DNA of 64,000 bases from Bacillota bacterium (GTDB lineage: Bacteria; Bacillota; Clostridia; Christensenellales; Aristaeellaceae), in contig JAEZHM010000040.1 of the NCBI GenBank assembly GCA_023416585.1, forward strand, positions 149,256 to 213,255, in the 5' to 3' direction. The notes under the pieces are model-generated. The model was not told the origin of the DNA and made no database searches. It saw nothing but the letters and a program-made list of their open reading frames with translations. Made by a program: the position numbers and the translations under genes. Of this stretch, positions 25,435-33,686 are shown piece after piece (the stretch's first letter is position 1; each line of letters opens with the position of its first letter).

Positions 25435-26241
25435 TTACGTTCCTGAGCTTTGATAATATGTAAGCGCCCATTTCCATGCTTTCAAGCTAACATAAAACAG
25501 CCCAACATTTATACATGGCGATAAATAGGCAATAATCGTTGGAAATGAGAATGTCGATGCTTTTGATAAAATGATGCCAACCGGGTAAAAGTTTAAAAAT
25601 GCATAAGGCAAAACAAATGTCAAAATCACCTGGATGGTTATACTATAAATAGAAATCGGATAATCAACAAATTGTTTCATGCTTCTTGTAAACAGAGCAA
25701 CTATTGGATTGTCTCCAACAGTAAAAAAGATAAACATGGATGAAAACAGCAGCAGGGCTGCCTGCAAAAAAGCAGACCCAATCAGCATAATAAAAAATAA
25801 TGCCATGTTCCAGAATGTACATACAAAATGGGTTTTTGGAAGTGAAATGCACAATATCACAATGCTTAAGATCGTATGGCCAATATAACCGAAGTTGAAC
25901 CCCTTGTTGACCTCATACCATAGTGGATCAATCGGCTTTGTAAGTGCTTCATCGAATTCTCCGGTGCGAACCCGGTTTGCAAGGCTTCGGCAAGGTGTGT
26001 AAAATACAGTAGCCGCCATTGCATAGGACAACGTGGTGAATGCAAAGAAGACCATTACCTCATGATTATTCCATCCGCCCAGGGTGTGAAAGTTTGTCAC
26101 CATAATATAGAGTGATAAGTATGTTCCGCCGTAATATAGCCATTGTCCAATAACCCCTGTAATAAAGGATGCGCGAAGCACCAATTCCCCGCGTATTGTT
26201 TGCCTGGCAAAGAATAAGTACAATGACAAATGTCTTCTCAT
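25435..26241 (-). CDS. ABC-2 type permease (COG3694-like)
   Basis: A 268-residue membrane protein with about six segments and the group motif RTGEFDEALTKPIDPLWYEV after segment 2. It is encoded between the ATPase and a sister permease. With an intact partner it would form a heteromeric exporter. Its motif aligns with RSGAVSMELL-stop-PFSFKYY in the sister gene and shows which residue was lost there. Confidence 0.88.
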   Translation of the reverse strand: MRRHLSLYLFFARQTIRGELVLRASFITGVIGQWLYYGGTYLSLYIMVTNFHTLGGWNNHEVMVFFAFTTLSYAMAATVFYTPCRSLANRVRTGEFDEALTKPIDPLWYEVNKGFNFGYIGHTILSIVILCISLPKTHFVCTFWNMALFFIMLIGSAFLQAALLLFSSMFIFFTVGDNPIVALFTRSMKQFVDYPISIYSITIQVILTFVLPYAFLNFYPVGIILSKASTFSFPTIIAYLSPCINVGLFYVSLKAWKWALTYYQSSGT

Positions 26242-26247
26242 AATGCA

Positions 26248-27033
26248 TTAGCCTCCATTAATTGTGATCCGCTTTTCTACCCGGAGATAAACAAGCTGTC
26301 CCAACAAGGCCAGGGCAGCGATCCAAGATAGTGCGATACATATGATTGTTGAAGGCGGCGCAAATGAAGTCTTGCCTAATGCAATATTGATGGGTTCAAA
26401 AGTGATATACCTGAAGGGTAGATAGAAACTTATGTGGTTGAGCCATTTTGGATAGAACCAGATCGGCACCATCGTGCCGCCAAAAATGAGCTTACCAGCA
26501 CTTAAATACCAATCAAGATACCATGCTTTTTGAGTAAAAAAGGCAAGCAAACCAACAATATAGGATAATTCAAAAACGATAAGCATGCCCAAGATTACAG
26601 ATAGGATAAATGGCAAAATAGCGTACATGATATTTGCTGCATTAATATCCAGGAAAACGGTTATCAGTATAGTGGAAGGCAAGGCTGAGACGATAAAATA
26701 AAAAGCATTCTTTCCAAGCACTGTACTAATACAGTAATATTTAAAAGAAAATGGTTATAGTAGTTCCATGGATACAGCGCCGCTGCGTATCTGTGGTTCT
26801 AATTCTACTGCTATATTGGCATGTGTTAGTTCGGCAATAAGAATATTTATCAAAACAAAAAGAAGCATATCCTGAAGCGTTATCCCTGTTTTTACTCCGG
26901 AACTTAAAAGAGCTTCCCATAAATTAACTGCTACTATAAGTTCAAGCCCTGAACCAAAGAATTTTAAGATGGCTGCGTTTTTATATATCATTTGAGACTT
27001 GAAGGATTTTGCAAATATATACCAATATTTCAA
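26248..27033 (-). pseudogene. ABC-2 permease (COG4587-like) interrupted by one in-frame stop
   Basis: Two open pieces (27033-26755 and 26754-26248) are in the same frame, separated only by a TAA at 26757-26755. Read through, they give a normal ~261-residue permease that begins MKYWYIFAKSFKSQ and ends RVEKRITINGG. The stop falls in RSGAVSMELL*PFSFKYY, where the sister permease has RTGEFDEALTKPIDPLWY, so a Lys codon (AAA) probably became TAA. The start codon is TTG with AAGGGA upstream. Either the exporter is broken, or the base is a sequencing error, or there is readthrough. The rest of the gene shows no other damage, so any inactivation is recent. Confidence 0.85.
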
Positions 27034-27245
27034 TATTACTCACACGTCCCTTGGTTCATGATGTATTTTACTGTCGCCTTTTTTTGTATAATCTTCTAAA
27101 TTGTCTTTCGTGTTTATTCGGCCTCAAGTTGCATGATTTCCTTATTATTCCCAATAGAATCATTATTTCACTAGATTCCCATATTGTCAAGGGATGCCAT
27201 TTATGGCTTAATACAGCATGGACAGGACATAATTATGCTGACAGT
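27034..27245. other. Promoter region of the AT-rich ABC operon
   Basis: AT-rich intergenic DNA between the disrupted permease and the terminator of the next operon. It must hold the promoter of the minus-strand ABC operon; I see several AT-rich hexamers but no clear -35/-10 pair. The whole gap to 27380 contains no gene. Confidence 0.5.
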
Positions 27246-27275
27246 AAAAAGCGGTGGGGCCTAGCGGCCTCACCG
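27246..27275 (-). terminator. Rho-independent terminator of the third sigma operon
   Basis: CGGTGGGGCC (27252-27261) and GGCCTCACCG (27266-27275) pair around TAGC; on the minus strand the stem is followed by CTTTTT. It lies about 105 bases past the stop at 27381. The sequence closely resembles the terminator at 24157-24185. Confidence 0.85.
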
Positions 27276-27380
27276 TTGTTTTGCCTATCATGTCACCGTA
27301 TTGCCTGATCTCCTCCACTTTGAACTTGCCGTTTTCGCAGCAAATATATCCTGCCTGTTTCACCGATGACCAGCATGTCT

Positions 27381-29651
27381 TTACTGCTGTTCCAGATAAA
27401 TCAGCCGCGCCACATCGTTCATCTGCATAAGGAGCGCATCCAGCGTCATTTGCCCTCCTGTATAGCGCGCGCACAGCTTCACCATCTGCTCTTGCATGGC
27501 GCCGTCCTTTCCAGCCACGAGCATGGACCTTTCAAAGAACCGCAGCCGCGGAACAATTTTTTGCCAGGCTGCGATACCGTCCGGTGAAATCTGCCACTTC
27601 ATAAAATCCTGCTGACTTAAAAACCATTGCACGCTGCTTAATTCATCCTGAAGGCTTTTAAGCGTCATGGGGTTTTTCGCAGTATCCGGCTTTGCAATCT
27701 GCGCTTTGAGCATTTCCTCCCGCTCGGTGTACGATTGCAGCTGTTCCTGCCAGTTTATCTTTTCCACGGGCTCTGTGGCGTCGGCATGCAGCATGTAATA
27801 GCGGGTCAGATTTGTTTCCTGTTTTGCCGCACAGGCGATATAGTCCCGCGCCAGCTGTTGATGTACGGACAATGGATTCACGATCAGCACACTCATATAA
27901 CCATGGATCACAGGTTCTTCTCCCTGCGCAAATGTGAAGGGCATGAGATCGTCAGAGCCGGCAAGGCCATTCTTATATGTGCTTATACCGCCTCCGCCGG
28001 TGTAAAAAACAGAACGGTTCATCACATCGTTTTCCGGATAGAGATCCGGCTCAAATTGATAGGTGATGCCGCGCTTTTGCATGCAGTCATTCACCTGCTC
28101 AAGCGCCTTAAGCGCCTCCTTCAATGTATGGTCGCCAAAGTCGATGGCTTCCCCCGCTCCTTCGCGCTGCTCCATAAAAGCGTTCAGCACGCGCATTACC
28201 ATGTCCTGATACGACCATTCCACAAGGAACAAATCGCCGTCGTCATCGTCCTGTTCTTCAAAGCGCAGCATGGCTTCAAAGAGTGCCTTCCAGGTGGCGG
28301 GAATGGGTTCATTCCCGAAGTGTTTTTCCCACAGCGGCATATTCACCGACCAAAGATCAAGGGACAAATCCTTGGGATAGGCGATGATCTGCCCATCGTC
28401 CTTTAAAAGCACCGCCCGGATGGGAGGATACATCACCGCTACACTATTGGCAATTTCCGGGGAATCATGAAGGCCGGCGGCAAACGCATTGTCTTTCAGC
28501 TTGCCAAAGGCATTGTTCACCGTGACCTGAAAAATGTCCGTTTCGGTATCGCCGGAACGGATGCGGCCGGCAATGTCCGCCGCTGTCAAATCCTGATAAA
28601 GCACATTCAGAAGAACATCGGGATGTTCCTTCATAAAAGCTTGCTGCAAATTTGCATCCAAATCGCGAAGGCATAGCGTAAGTGCACTTCCTTTATCCGC
28701 CTCGCTTGTAAGGGGCATGACGAAAATGCCATCCGTCCAAAGCGCATAGCTGCCATTTTCCACGATCCTTGCCTTGCCAAACATGCTCATGCTTAAGGGG
28801 GCGGGGTTGTTCAGAACCATGGAAAATGCGCCGTCATTGGACGCGCAATATACGCCGTCTTTTGTGGCAAGATACAGCTTATCTTCCGCCGCTTGATAGG
28901 TGATGAGCGCTTCTTCTTCCTGAGGCGGCACATTGGGCAGGCCGCGCATTTCTCCCGTGTCTGTATTCAATGCGGTCAGATATTGCTTTCCCTGTTCCTC
29001 TTGGCACAAAAGCAAAAGCCCCTCCTTGTACAGGCACATGCTTATTGCGCCGGGAGTTTTAAGTCTCACGTTTTCGCCTGTGGCTATGTTGATACGCACC
29101 ACGCTGCTGTTGTGACTTAGGGCAGGGTCCTCTTCCCCAAAATCCACAAGCAGATACAATCTTCCATCCTGCATGACCGCGGTCATGATTTGCCGCTGCC
29201 AGCCATCCGGCGACATGACGCAGGAGGCATCAAAACGCTGTTCCAGCCACTTGACGCCTTGTTCATTCACGGCGCCGATCCTGCCCGCATATTGATTGAC
29301 GGCGTACAGCTTACCCTCCGCTTCTACCAGCACCTGCACCGTTTCATCCGCCTGGGCACGGTCATCGTAAGACAAATTTTCATAGGTTGACTGACCCCGG
29401 TACAGCGTGTCAGGCTGCTTGGGCAGCGTACAGAGCATATGCGGCTCCGCTTCATCATACGCCTGATACCACAGAACGCCGTCCCGGTCACACAGGTATG
29501 CATGGTTCGCTCCCAAACAACAGGCTGTTATCCACCGGTCTTCAAACAACCGGATCATGCCACCGCCGGCAGCCGTTTCCGCTATTGCGCCGGATGATGC
29601 CAGGCAGATCAAAATGAGTAACGTGAACACAGCCATGCACTTTTTCATCAT
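27381..29651 (-). CDS. Secreted protein: propeller-like N-half with substrate-binding-like C-half
   Basis: A 756-residue exported protein (signal peptide MMKKCMAVFTLLILICLASS). Residues about 30-320 consist of short repeated strands with phrases like AEGKLYAVNQYAGRIGAVNE and EDKLYLATKDGVYCASNDG, suggesting a beta-propeller. From about 325 (LTLCLRDLDANLQQAFMKEH then PDVLLNVLYQ) the sequence resembles family 1 solute-binding proteins, including the DIFQVTVNNAFGKL-type hinge. No permease gene is adjacent. It is the third gene of the sigma/anti-sigma operon 32022-27381 and probably acts as the extracellular sensor or ligand-binding output. This fusion is unusual. GGAGGG precedes the start. Confidence 0.78.
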   Translation of the reverse strand: MMKKCMAVFTLLILICLASSGAIAETAAGGGMIRLFEDRWITACCLGANHAYLCDRDGVLWYQAYDEAEPHMLCTLPKQPDTLYRGQSTYENLSYDDRAQADETVQVLVEAEGKLYAVNQYAGRIGAVNEQGVKWLEQRFDASCVMSPDGWQRQIMTAVMQDGRLYLLVDFGEEDPALSHNSSVVRINIATGENVRLKTPGAISMCLYKEGLLLLCQEEQGKQYLTALNTDTGEMRGLPNVPPQEEEALITYQAAEDKLYLATKDGVYCASNDGAFSMVLNNPAPLSMSMFGKARIVENGSYALWTDGIFVMPLTSEADKGSALTLCLRDLDANLQQAFMKEHPDVLLNVLYQDLTAADIAGRIRSGDTETDIFQVTVNNAFGKLKDNAFAAGLHDSPEIANSVAVMYPPIRAVLLKDDGQIIAYPKDLSLDLWSVNMPLWEKHFGNEPIPATWKALFEAMLRFEEQDDDDGDLFLVEWSYQDMVMRVLNAFMEQREGAGEAIDFGDHTLKEALKALEQVNDCMQKRGITYQFEPDLYPENDVMNRSVFYTGGGGISTYKNGLAGSDDLMPFTFAQGEEPVIHGYMSVLIVNPLSVHQQLARDYIACAAKQETNLTRYYMLHADATEPVEKINWQEQLQSYTEREEMLKAQIAKPDTAKNPMTLKSLQDELSSVQWFLSQQDFMKWQISPDGIAAWQKIVPRLRFFERSMLVAGKDGAMQEQMVKLCARYTGGQMTLDALLMQMNDVARLIYLEQQ

Positions 29652-29684
29652 GTTTCCCTCCGTTTTATGTTTTTTTCTCTTTAA

Positions 29685-31502
29685 TCAGCCGTTCCCGGAT
29701 GCGGGGCTGTCGTGATAGATGGCCTCCACCTCGCCCGTCTTGGCATTAAGAATCACCGTATAGTTATCCATACCCTCCGGGCCATAGCCAAAGAAGGTCA
29801 CGCCCCACACCTTGACGGGCGCATCATGAAGCGAATAGTTCATGTTGCAGTTGACTACCGTTTCACACGCGTCCAGAAGCGGACCTGCCAGCCCGTACTC
29901 CGTTTCCAAAGCCCGTTTTGAATATGTTACGGCCTCGCCGCGTTGTATATCCTTCACGGAAGGGGTCACATAGGTATGGTTTTTCTCATCGAAGCCTGCC
30001 TGACGCATCAATTCATCATAGGCCGCATCATCCTCAATGCTCATATAGCCGCGATTTATGTCCTCGGGGTATTTTTCAAGAATAGCCTTCTGCGAGTCTG
30101 TAAGCTTTTTGAGCCATGGCAGCATCCGCGCGCTGTACGCATTGGCGGCGCCAAAGGTCTGCCCGGTATAGGCCGCGCCATCCTCCATTCCCTGAAGGGA
30201 CCAACTACAACTTGTCATGCTGCCGTCCTGCGCCGCAAGGGTCACGGTATAGGCGCCCAGCTTGTCGTTATAGACCCAGTGCCAGTCCGCCTGCTGTGTG
30301 GGACTGTAGGTGATTTGCCATGTGCGCCGGCCATCGCCCGTCAAAAGCGCTACGCGCGGCGAAAAGAATGCAAGCGTGTCCGCTGTAAAGCCATATTCCT
30401 TTTCAAGCGCTGTCCGCGCTTTTGCAAGCGCCTCCGCCTCTGGAATATCCGTACTCCCGGGCAGCAGGTATTCACCTGCCGGCAGCAGCACAAAAAGCCC
30501 GGCCTTCTTGAACTGTTCCGCAACACGGGCCTTGTCACGGGCGGATAAAAGCTCAAACGCTCCGCTATTGGCATATTCCCGTGCCGCTTCCACATGCTGC
30601 GCAAGATCTCCATCCGGCGGCGTACGGCTTTCAGGCTCCACCCACCACTTACACTGGGTCACCTCGCCCGAGGGCGATAGCAGCCGTACGACGTATGAAT
30701 CCTTGTTTGTACCGGCGCGCGTAAAGGAAAAGCTGTACTCCCGGGTGTTATCCTTTGTTGCCAGATGGAAGGAAGCCTGAATGCCATAGCCCGCCAGCGC
30801 ATCCAAAGCAACGCCATATTTTTCCGCAACCGCCTTTTGAGCCATCGCCTTCGCCTTGGCAAGCGGAATATCCGTTTCATCCGGCGCAATATTGATAAGC
30901 ATGACCGCATCCTTGCTTTGAAGCAGCGGCGCGTCCAGGGCGGCGCGTTCCTCCAGTGTCAGATTTTCATACATCCCTAGCGCCGCATCACTCCAGGCTG
31001 CCGCATTTGAGCGGCGCAATCGCAGCGCACGCTCCAGCTGCCGCGCACCCCAAACATTGGCGCCTAAATCATCCGTGTTAAGAGAGCTTGCTCCATCGTC
31101 ATCGTGGCTCCACGAAGCCATGGCCGTGCCGTTTTCTCCGCAGGTGACCGTATAGACGCCTATCGCTTCCATATTCAAGGTCATGGGCGTAAAGCGCACG
31201 ATCCAGCCGCTTTTCGTATGCTGCGCATCTGTGCTGAACAAATCCAGAATTTCGTCAGTCAAGCCATATTTTGCGCTGACTGCGCTGCGGGCCTGCTTGA
31301 GCAGGTTGTATTGCGCTGAGAATTGCAGCGTCAGCGCCACCGCCGTTGCGCACAGGAGCAATAGAACAGCAAAAAGGACAGCAACCGTGCGCAGCCTGAC
31401 CGTACTGCGGGGCGCATGGATACGGCGCAGCACCACGTCCTCGCCATGCCAATCCATATCGGACAGCCGGGTGTCAATCGCTGTTTTCAAATCATTCTTC
31501 AT
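29685..31502 (-). CDS. Membrane anti-sigma-like protein with PepSY-like repeats
   Basis: A 605-residue protein: cytoplasmic N-terminus (1-38), one membrane span (VAVLFAVLLLLCATAVALTL), then a long extracytoplasmic part built from about four repeats. Each begins with an Ala/Lys-rich helix ending in K/EYGL-like residues (SAKYGLTDEILDLF, AEKYGVALDALAGY, EKEYGFTADTLAFF, ETEYGLAGPLLDAC) and continues with a strand such as WQITYSP and YTVTLAAQDGSM or YTVILNAKTGEVEAIY. This resembles PepSY domains. It overlaps the sigma gene upstream by 11 bases, as anti-sigma genes often do. Expected role: hold the sigma factor and sense an external cue. Confidence 0.82.
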   Translation of the reverse strand: MKNDLKTAIDTRLSDMDWHGEDVVLRRIHAPRSTVRLRTVAVLFAVLLLLCATAVALTLQFSAQYNLLKQARSAVSAKYGLTDEILDLFSTDAQHTKSGWIVRFTPMTLNMEAIGVYTVTCGENGTAMASWSHDDDGASSLNTDDLGANVWGARQLERALRLRRSNAAAWSDAALGMYENLTLEERAALDAPLLQSKDAVMLINIAPDETDIPLAKAKAMAQKAVAEKYGVALDALAGYGIQASFHLATKDNTREYSFSFTRAGTNKDSYVVRLLSPSGEVTQCKWWVEPESRTPPDGDLAQHVEAAREYANSGAFELLSARDKARVAEQFKKAGLFVLLPAGEYLLPGSTDIPEAEALAKARTALEKEYGFTADTLAFFSPRVALLTGDGRRTWQITYSPTQQADWHWVYNDKLGAYTVTLAAQDGSMTSCSWSLQGMEDGAAYTGQTFGAANAYSARMLPWLKKLTDSQKAILEKYPEDINRGYMSIEDDAAYDELMRQAGFDEKNHTYVTPSVKDIQRGEAVTYSKRALETEYGLAGPLLDACETVVNCNMNYSLHDAPVKVWGVTFFGYGPEGMDNYTVILNAKTGEVEAIYHDSPASGNG

Positions 31503-32022
31503 CGAAATACCACCCTTTCAGCGACTTAAGCAGCCTGTCCCTGGCCCGCTTTAGGCGTGATGTCGCGTTCGCTACAGGCACTTGAAGCACATAGGCGATT
31601 TCATGCACTTTCATTTCTTGATAATAGCGCAGCAGTATGACCTGTTTGTCTTTTTCCGGCAGCCGCATCACCGCCTTGAGCATGGTATCATCCGGATAGC
31701 AGTCCTCCCTGCCGCGCTCGGGTACGGTATCCAGCGATACTGTCCGCTTCATCCACCGCAGCCACGCGCTGCGCCTCATATCCTTGCAGGTATTGATGGC
31801 GATGCGCAGGAGCCAGGTTTTTTCACTGCTTTCGCCGCGAAAGTCGTTCATATGCGCGTATGCCTTCAAAAAGGTTTCCTGTACCGCGTCCTCGGCCAGC
31901 GCCCGGTCGTTAAGGTACAGATAGGCCATGCGGATCAAATGAGTACGATGCTGTTCCATCATTCGGATCAGTGCCGTTTCGCGCTCCGCATCCGTCATGA
32001 GGGCCTTCGTGGCGACGCTCAC
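31492..32022 (-). CDS. ECF-type RNA polymerase sigma factor (third)
   Basis: A 176-residue sigma-70 family protein. Region 2: YLYLNDRALAEDAVQETFLKAY and GESSEKTWLLRIAINTCKDM; region 4: LPEKDKQVILLRYYQEMKVHEIAYVLQVPVANATSRLKRARDRL (split here as motifs, not continuous evidence of more). GTG start with AGGAGGTGAGCAA directly upstream. On the minus strand CGTCTAA (32049-32043) lies 21 bases before the start and matches the ECF -10 consensus; this would fit autoregulation. First gene of a three-gene operon. Confidence 0.9.
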   Translation of the reverse strand: MSVATKALMTDAERETALIRMMEQHRTHLIRMAYLYLNDRALAEDAVQETFLKAYAHMNDFRGESSEKTWLLRIAINTCKDMRRSAWLRWMKRTVSLDTVPERGREDCYPDDTMLKAVMRLPEKDKQVILLRYYQEMKVHEIAYVLQVPVANATSRLKRARDRLLKSLKGWYFDEE

Positions 32023-32440
32023 TTGCTCACCTCCTGCGCTGATTAGACGGAAGTTTTTTCAAAAGCCATTCGAACCCTAAAAAATAAAGTGATTGAAGGT
32101 GTGTACCAAAACAGATTTTACCAAAAGGAGATGGGGTATGGGAAGGCGAAAGCTTTAAAAAGAGGTGATAGTATATTTGGCATCAGGAATTGGCGAAAAA
32201 GGAATGGAACCGGATCGCCCAATAAAATGTTGGTCAATAGAGCGGTATAATGATCACCCCAGCATGTGGGTACTGTGTTATAATAGCCATATTGCCGATA
32301 TTCGACAAAATATGCTATATTTCGACCTCTTGTTGAAGTGGTTGCATGACCTGTTGGATACCTTGGATATCTGCCTGATTTTTGTACAGAAGAAAAATTA
32401 ATCCCCTGTAAAGCGAAATAGGGGTGGCAAAAGCGGGGTA
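32023..32440. other. Divergent intergenic region
   Basis: Lies between the third sigma operon (minus) and the SARP-like regulator (plus). It holds the sigma-gene leader and a CGTCTAA box. A 78-codon plus-strand frame (32165-32401, GTG start) has a poorly placed ribosome binding site and no recognisable product, so I do not call it a gene. Confidence 0.5.
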
Positions 32441-33547
32441 ATGGGAACAGTGCTCAGAGTGATTTTGACCGGCGATGAATTTTCAGAGCTTGAGTGCATG
32501 AGGCACGTCTTGTCAGAATACCCCAATGTCATTGTTGCGGGTATGTATACAGCCAGAGAAAAAGCCCTTGCCGCCATGGAAAATGACAGGCCGGACGCGG
32601 TGTTTATCGATATTGGGATGCCGGCGGAAAACGGGTTGGAGCTTGCGGAGGAGCTGGCCGGCAAGTACCCGGAAATCAAGGTTGTTTTCGTATCCGCATA
32701 TAACCAATACGCCATCGAGGCTTTTGACGCAAGCGCCGTAGACTTTCTTAGAAAGCGCTTAAGAAAGGAACAGCTGGGAAAGACCCTTATCAGATTGGAA
32801 AAAAGCAGGGAGAGCAGACATTCTGTTCCGGAAACTTACAGACCGGTTAAAATACAGTGCTTCCGGAAGTTTATGGTCTATACTCCTTCGGGCGCCCCCT
32901 TGAGCTTTCGGACAAGAAAGACGGAGGAATTGATGGCTCTCCTTTTGCACAGCGGGCAGCGGGAGGTGCCCAGGGGGAAAATCATTGACCTTATGTGGCC
33001 GGAATTGGATGAGAAAAGAGCCGTAGCACTGTTTCATACCACGCTTTACAACCTGAAAAAGGCTTTGGTAGAGCTTAATGGCGGTATGGAACTCATGAAA
33101 ACCAGAGGCGGCTATAGTCTGTGCATGCGTGACACGATCGTGGATGTGGAGGATTTGGAGCAAAGACTGCATCGCTTTAGGCGGCTTGGCGATGGAGATA
33201 TGGCAGAACTTGAGCAGGTGCTCAAGTTATATACAGCACCTTATTTCGGAGATGACGCTTACCCGTGGGCGGAAGGCAAAAGACTGTATTTGCAAAACAC
33301 CGTCACGGCTATGCTCATGGATATAGGCTTGTTCTATCAACAAAAAGCCTTGTGGGCAAATGCGGCATATGCCTTTGAAAACCTTTTGCGGATCGACGAT
33401 ATGCACGAGGCGGCCTATGAAATGTTGATGCGGTGCTTACGGAAAGCGGGCGATACAGGGCGGATGCATAAAGTCTATGACAGGTATCTAACAGCCCTTG
33501 CTGAACTGAACCTGCCAATCAAACATCTTGACGAGATATGTATATAA
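32441..33547 (+). CDS. Response regulator with SARP-like DNA-binding and BTAD domains
   Basis: A 368-residue cytoplasmic protein. Residues 1-120 are a receiver (Asp57 in AVFIDIGMP, Ser-Ala in VVFVSAYNQ, but Arg in the FLRKRL region where YLxKP is usual). Residues about 135-225 are an OmpR/SARP winged helix (RTRKTEELMALLLHSGQREV, WPELDEKRAVALFHTTLYNL, ELMKTRGGYSLC). The last 140 residues are a BTAD-type tetratricopeptide module (RIDDMHEAAYEMLMRCLRKA). No kinase gene is adjacent. The next gene's promoter carries tandem 11-bp repeats of the SARP type, so it likely activates the surface protein at 33687. Confidence 0.9.
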   Translation: MGTVLRVILTGDEFSELECMRHVLSEYPNVIVAGMYTAREKALAAMENDRPDAVFIDIGMPAENGLELAEELAGKYPEIKVVFVSAYNQYAIEAFDASAVDFLRKRLRKEQLGKTLIRLEKSRESRHSVPETYRPVKIQCFRKFMVYTPSGAPLSFRTRKTEELMALLLHSGQREVPRGKIIDLMWPELDEKRAVALFHTTLYNLKKALVELNGGMELMKTRGGYSLCMRDTIVDVEDLEQRLHRFRRLGDGDMAELEQVLKLYTAPYFGDDAYPWAEGKRLYLQNTVTAMLMDIGLFYQQKALWANAAYAFENLLRIDDMHEAAYEMLMRCLRKAGDTGRMHKVYDRYLTALAELNLPIKHLDEICI

Positions 33548-33575
33548 TAGAACCGGATAGTGAATGGCATAGAAG

Positions 33576-33604
33576 CGGCAGAATCAAAAATTCTGCCGTT
33601 TTTT
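33576..33604 (+). terminator. Rho-independent terminator of the regulator gene
   Basis: CGGCAGAAT (33576-33584), loop CAAAA, ATTCTGCCG (33590-33598), followed by TTTTTT. Confidence 0.92.
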
Positions 33605-33615
33605 GCTGTCGAAAT

Positions 33616-33649
33616 TGTTCAGAAAATGTTTAGAAAACATTTATATAAT
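33616..33649 (+). promoter_or_regulatory. Tandem 11-bp activator sites and -10 of the surface-protein gene
   Basis: TGTTCAGAAAA (33616-33626) is followed at once by TGTTTAGAAAA (33627-33637), then by TATAAT at 33644-33649. Heptamers with an 11-bp period ending just upstream of a -10, and no good -35, are the layout known for SARP activators. The same bases also form a perfect 8-3-8 palindrome at 33624-33642 (AAATGTTT/AAACATTT). The regulator gene lies immediately upstream. Confidence 0.7.
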
Positions 33650-33686
33650 ATAGTCTATGATAGACTGTACAAAAGGGGACAGGAAA

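Noticed and set aside
27208..27474. 88-codon minus-strand frame at the end of the third sigma operon
   Set aside because: It overlaps the 756-residue gene out of frame and crosses the terminator.
32165..32401. 78-codon plus-strand frame before the SARP-like regulator
   Set aside because: GTG start with poorly spaced ribosome binding site and no recognisable product; too weak to call.
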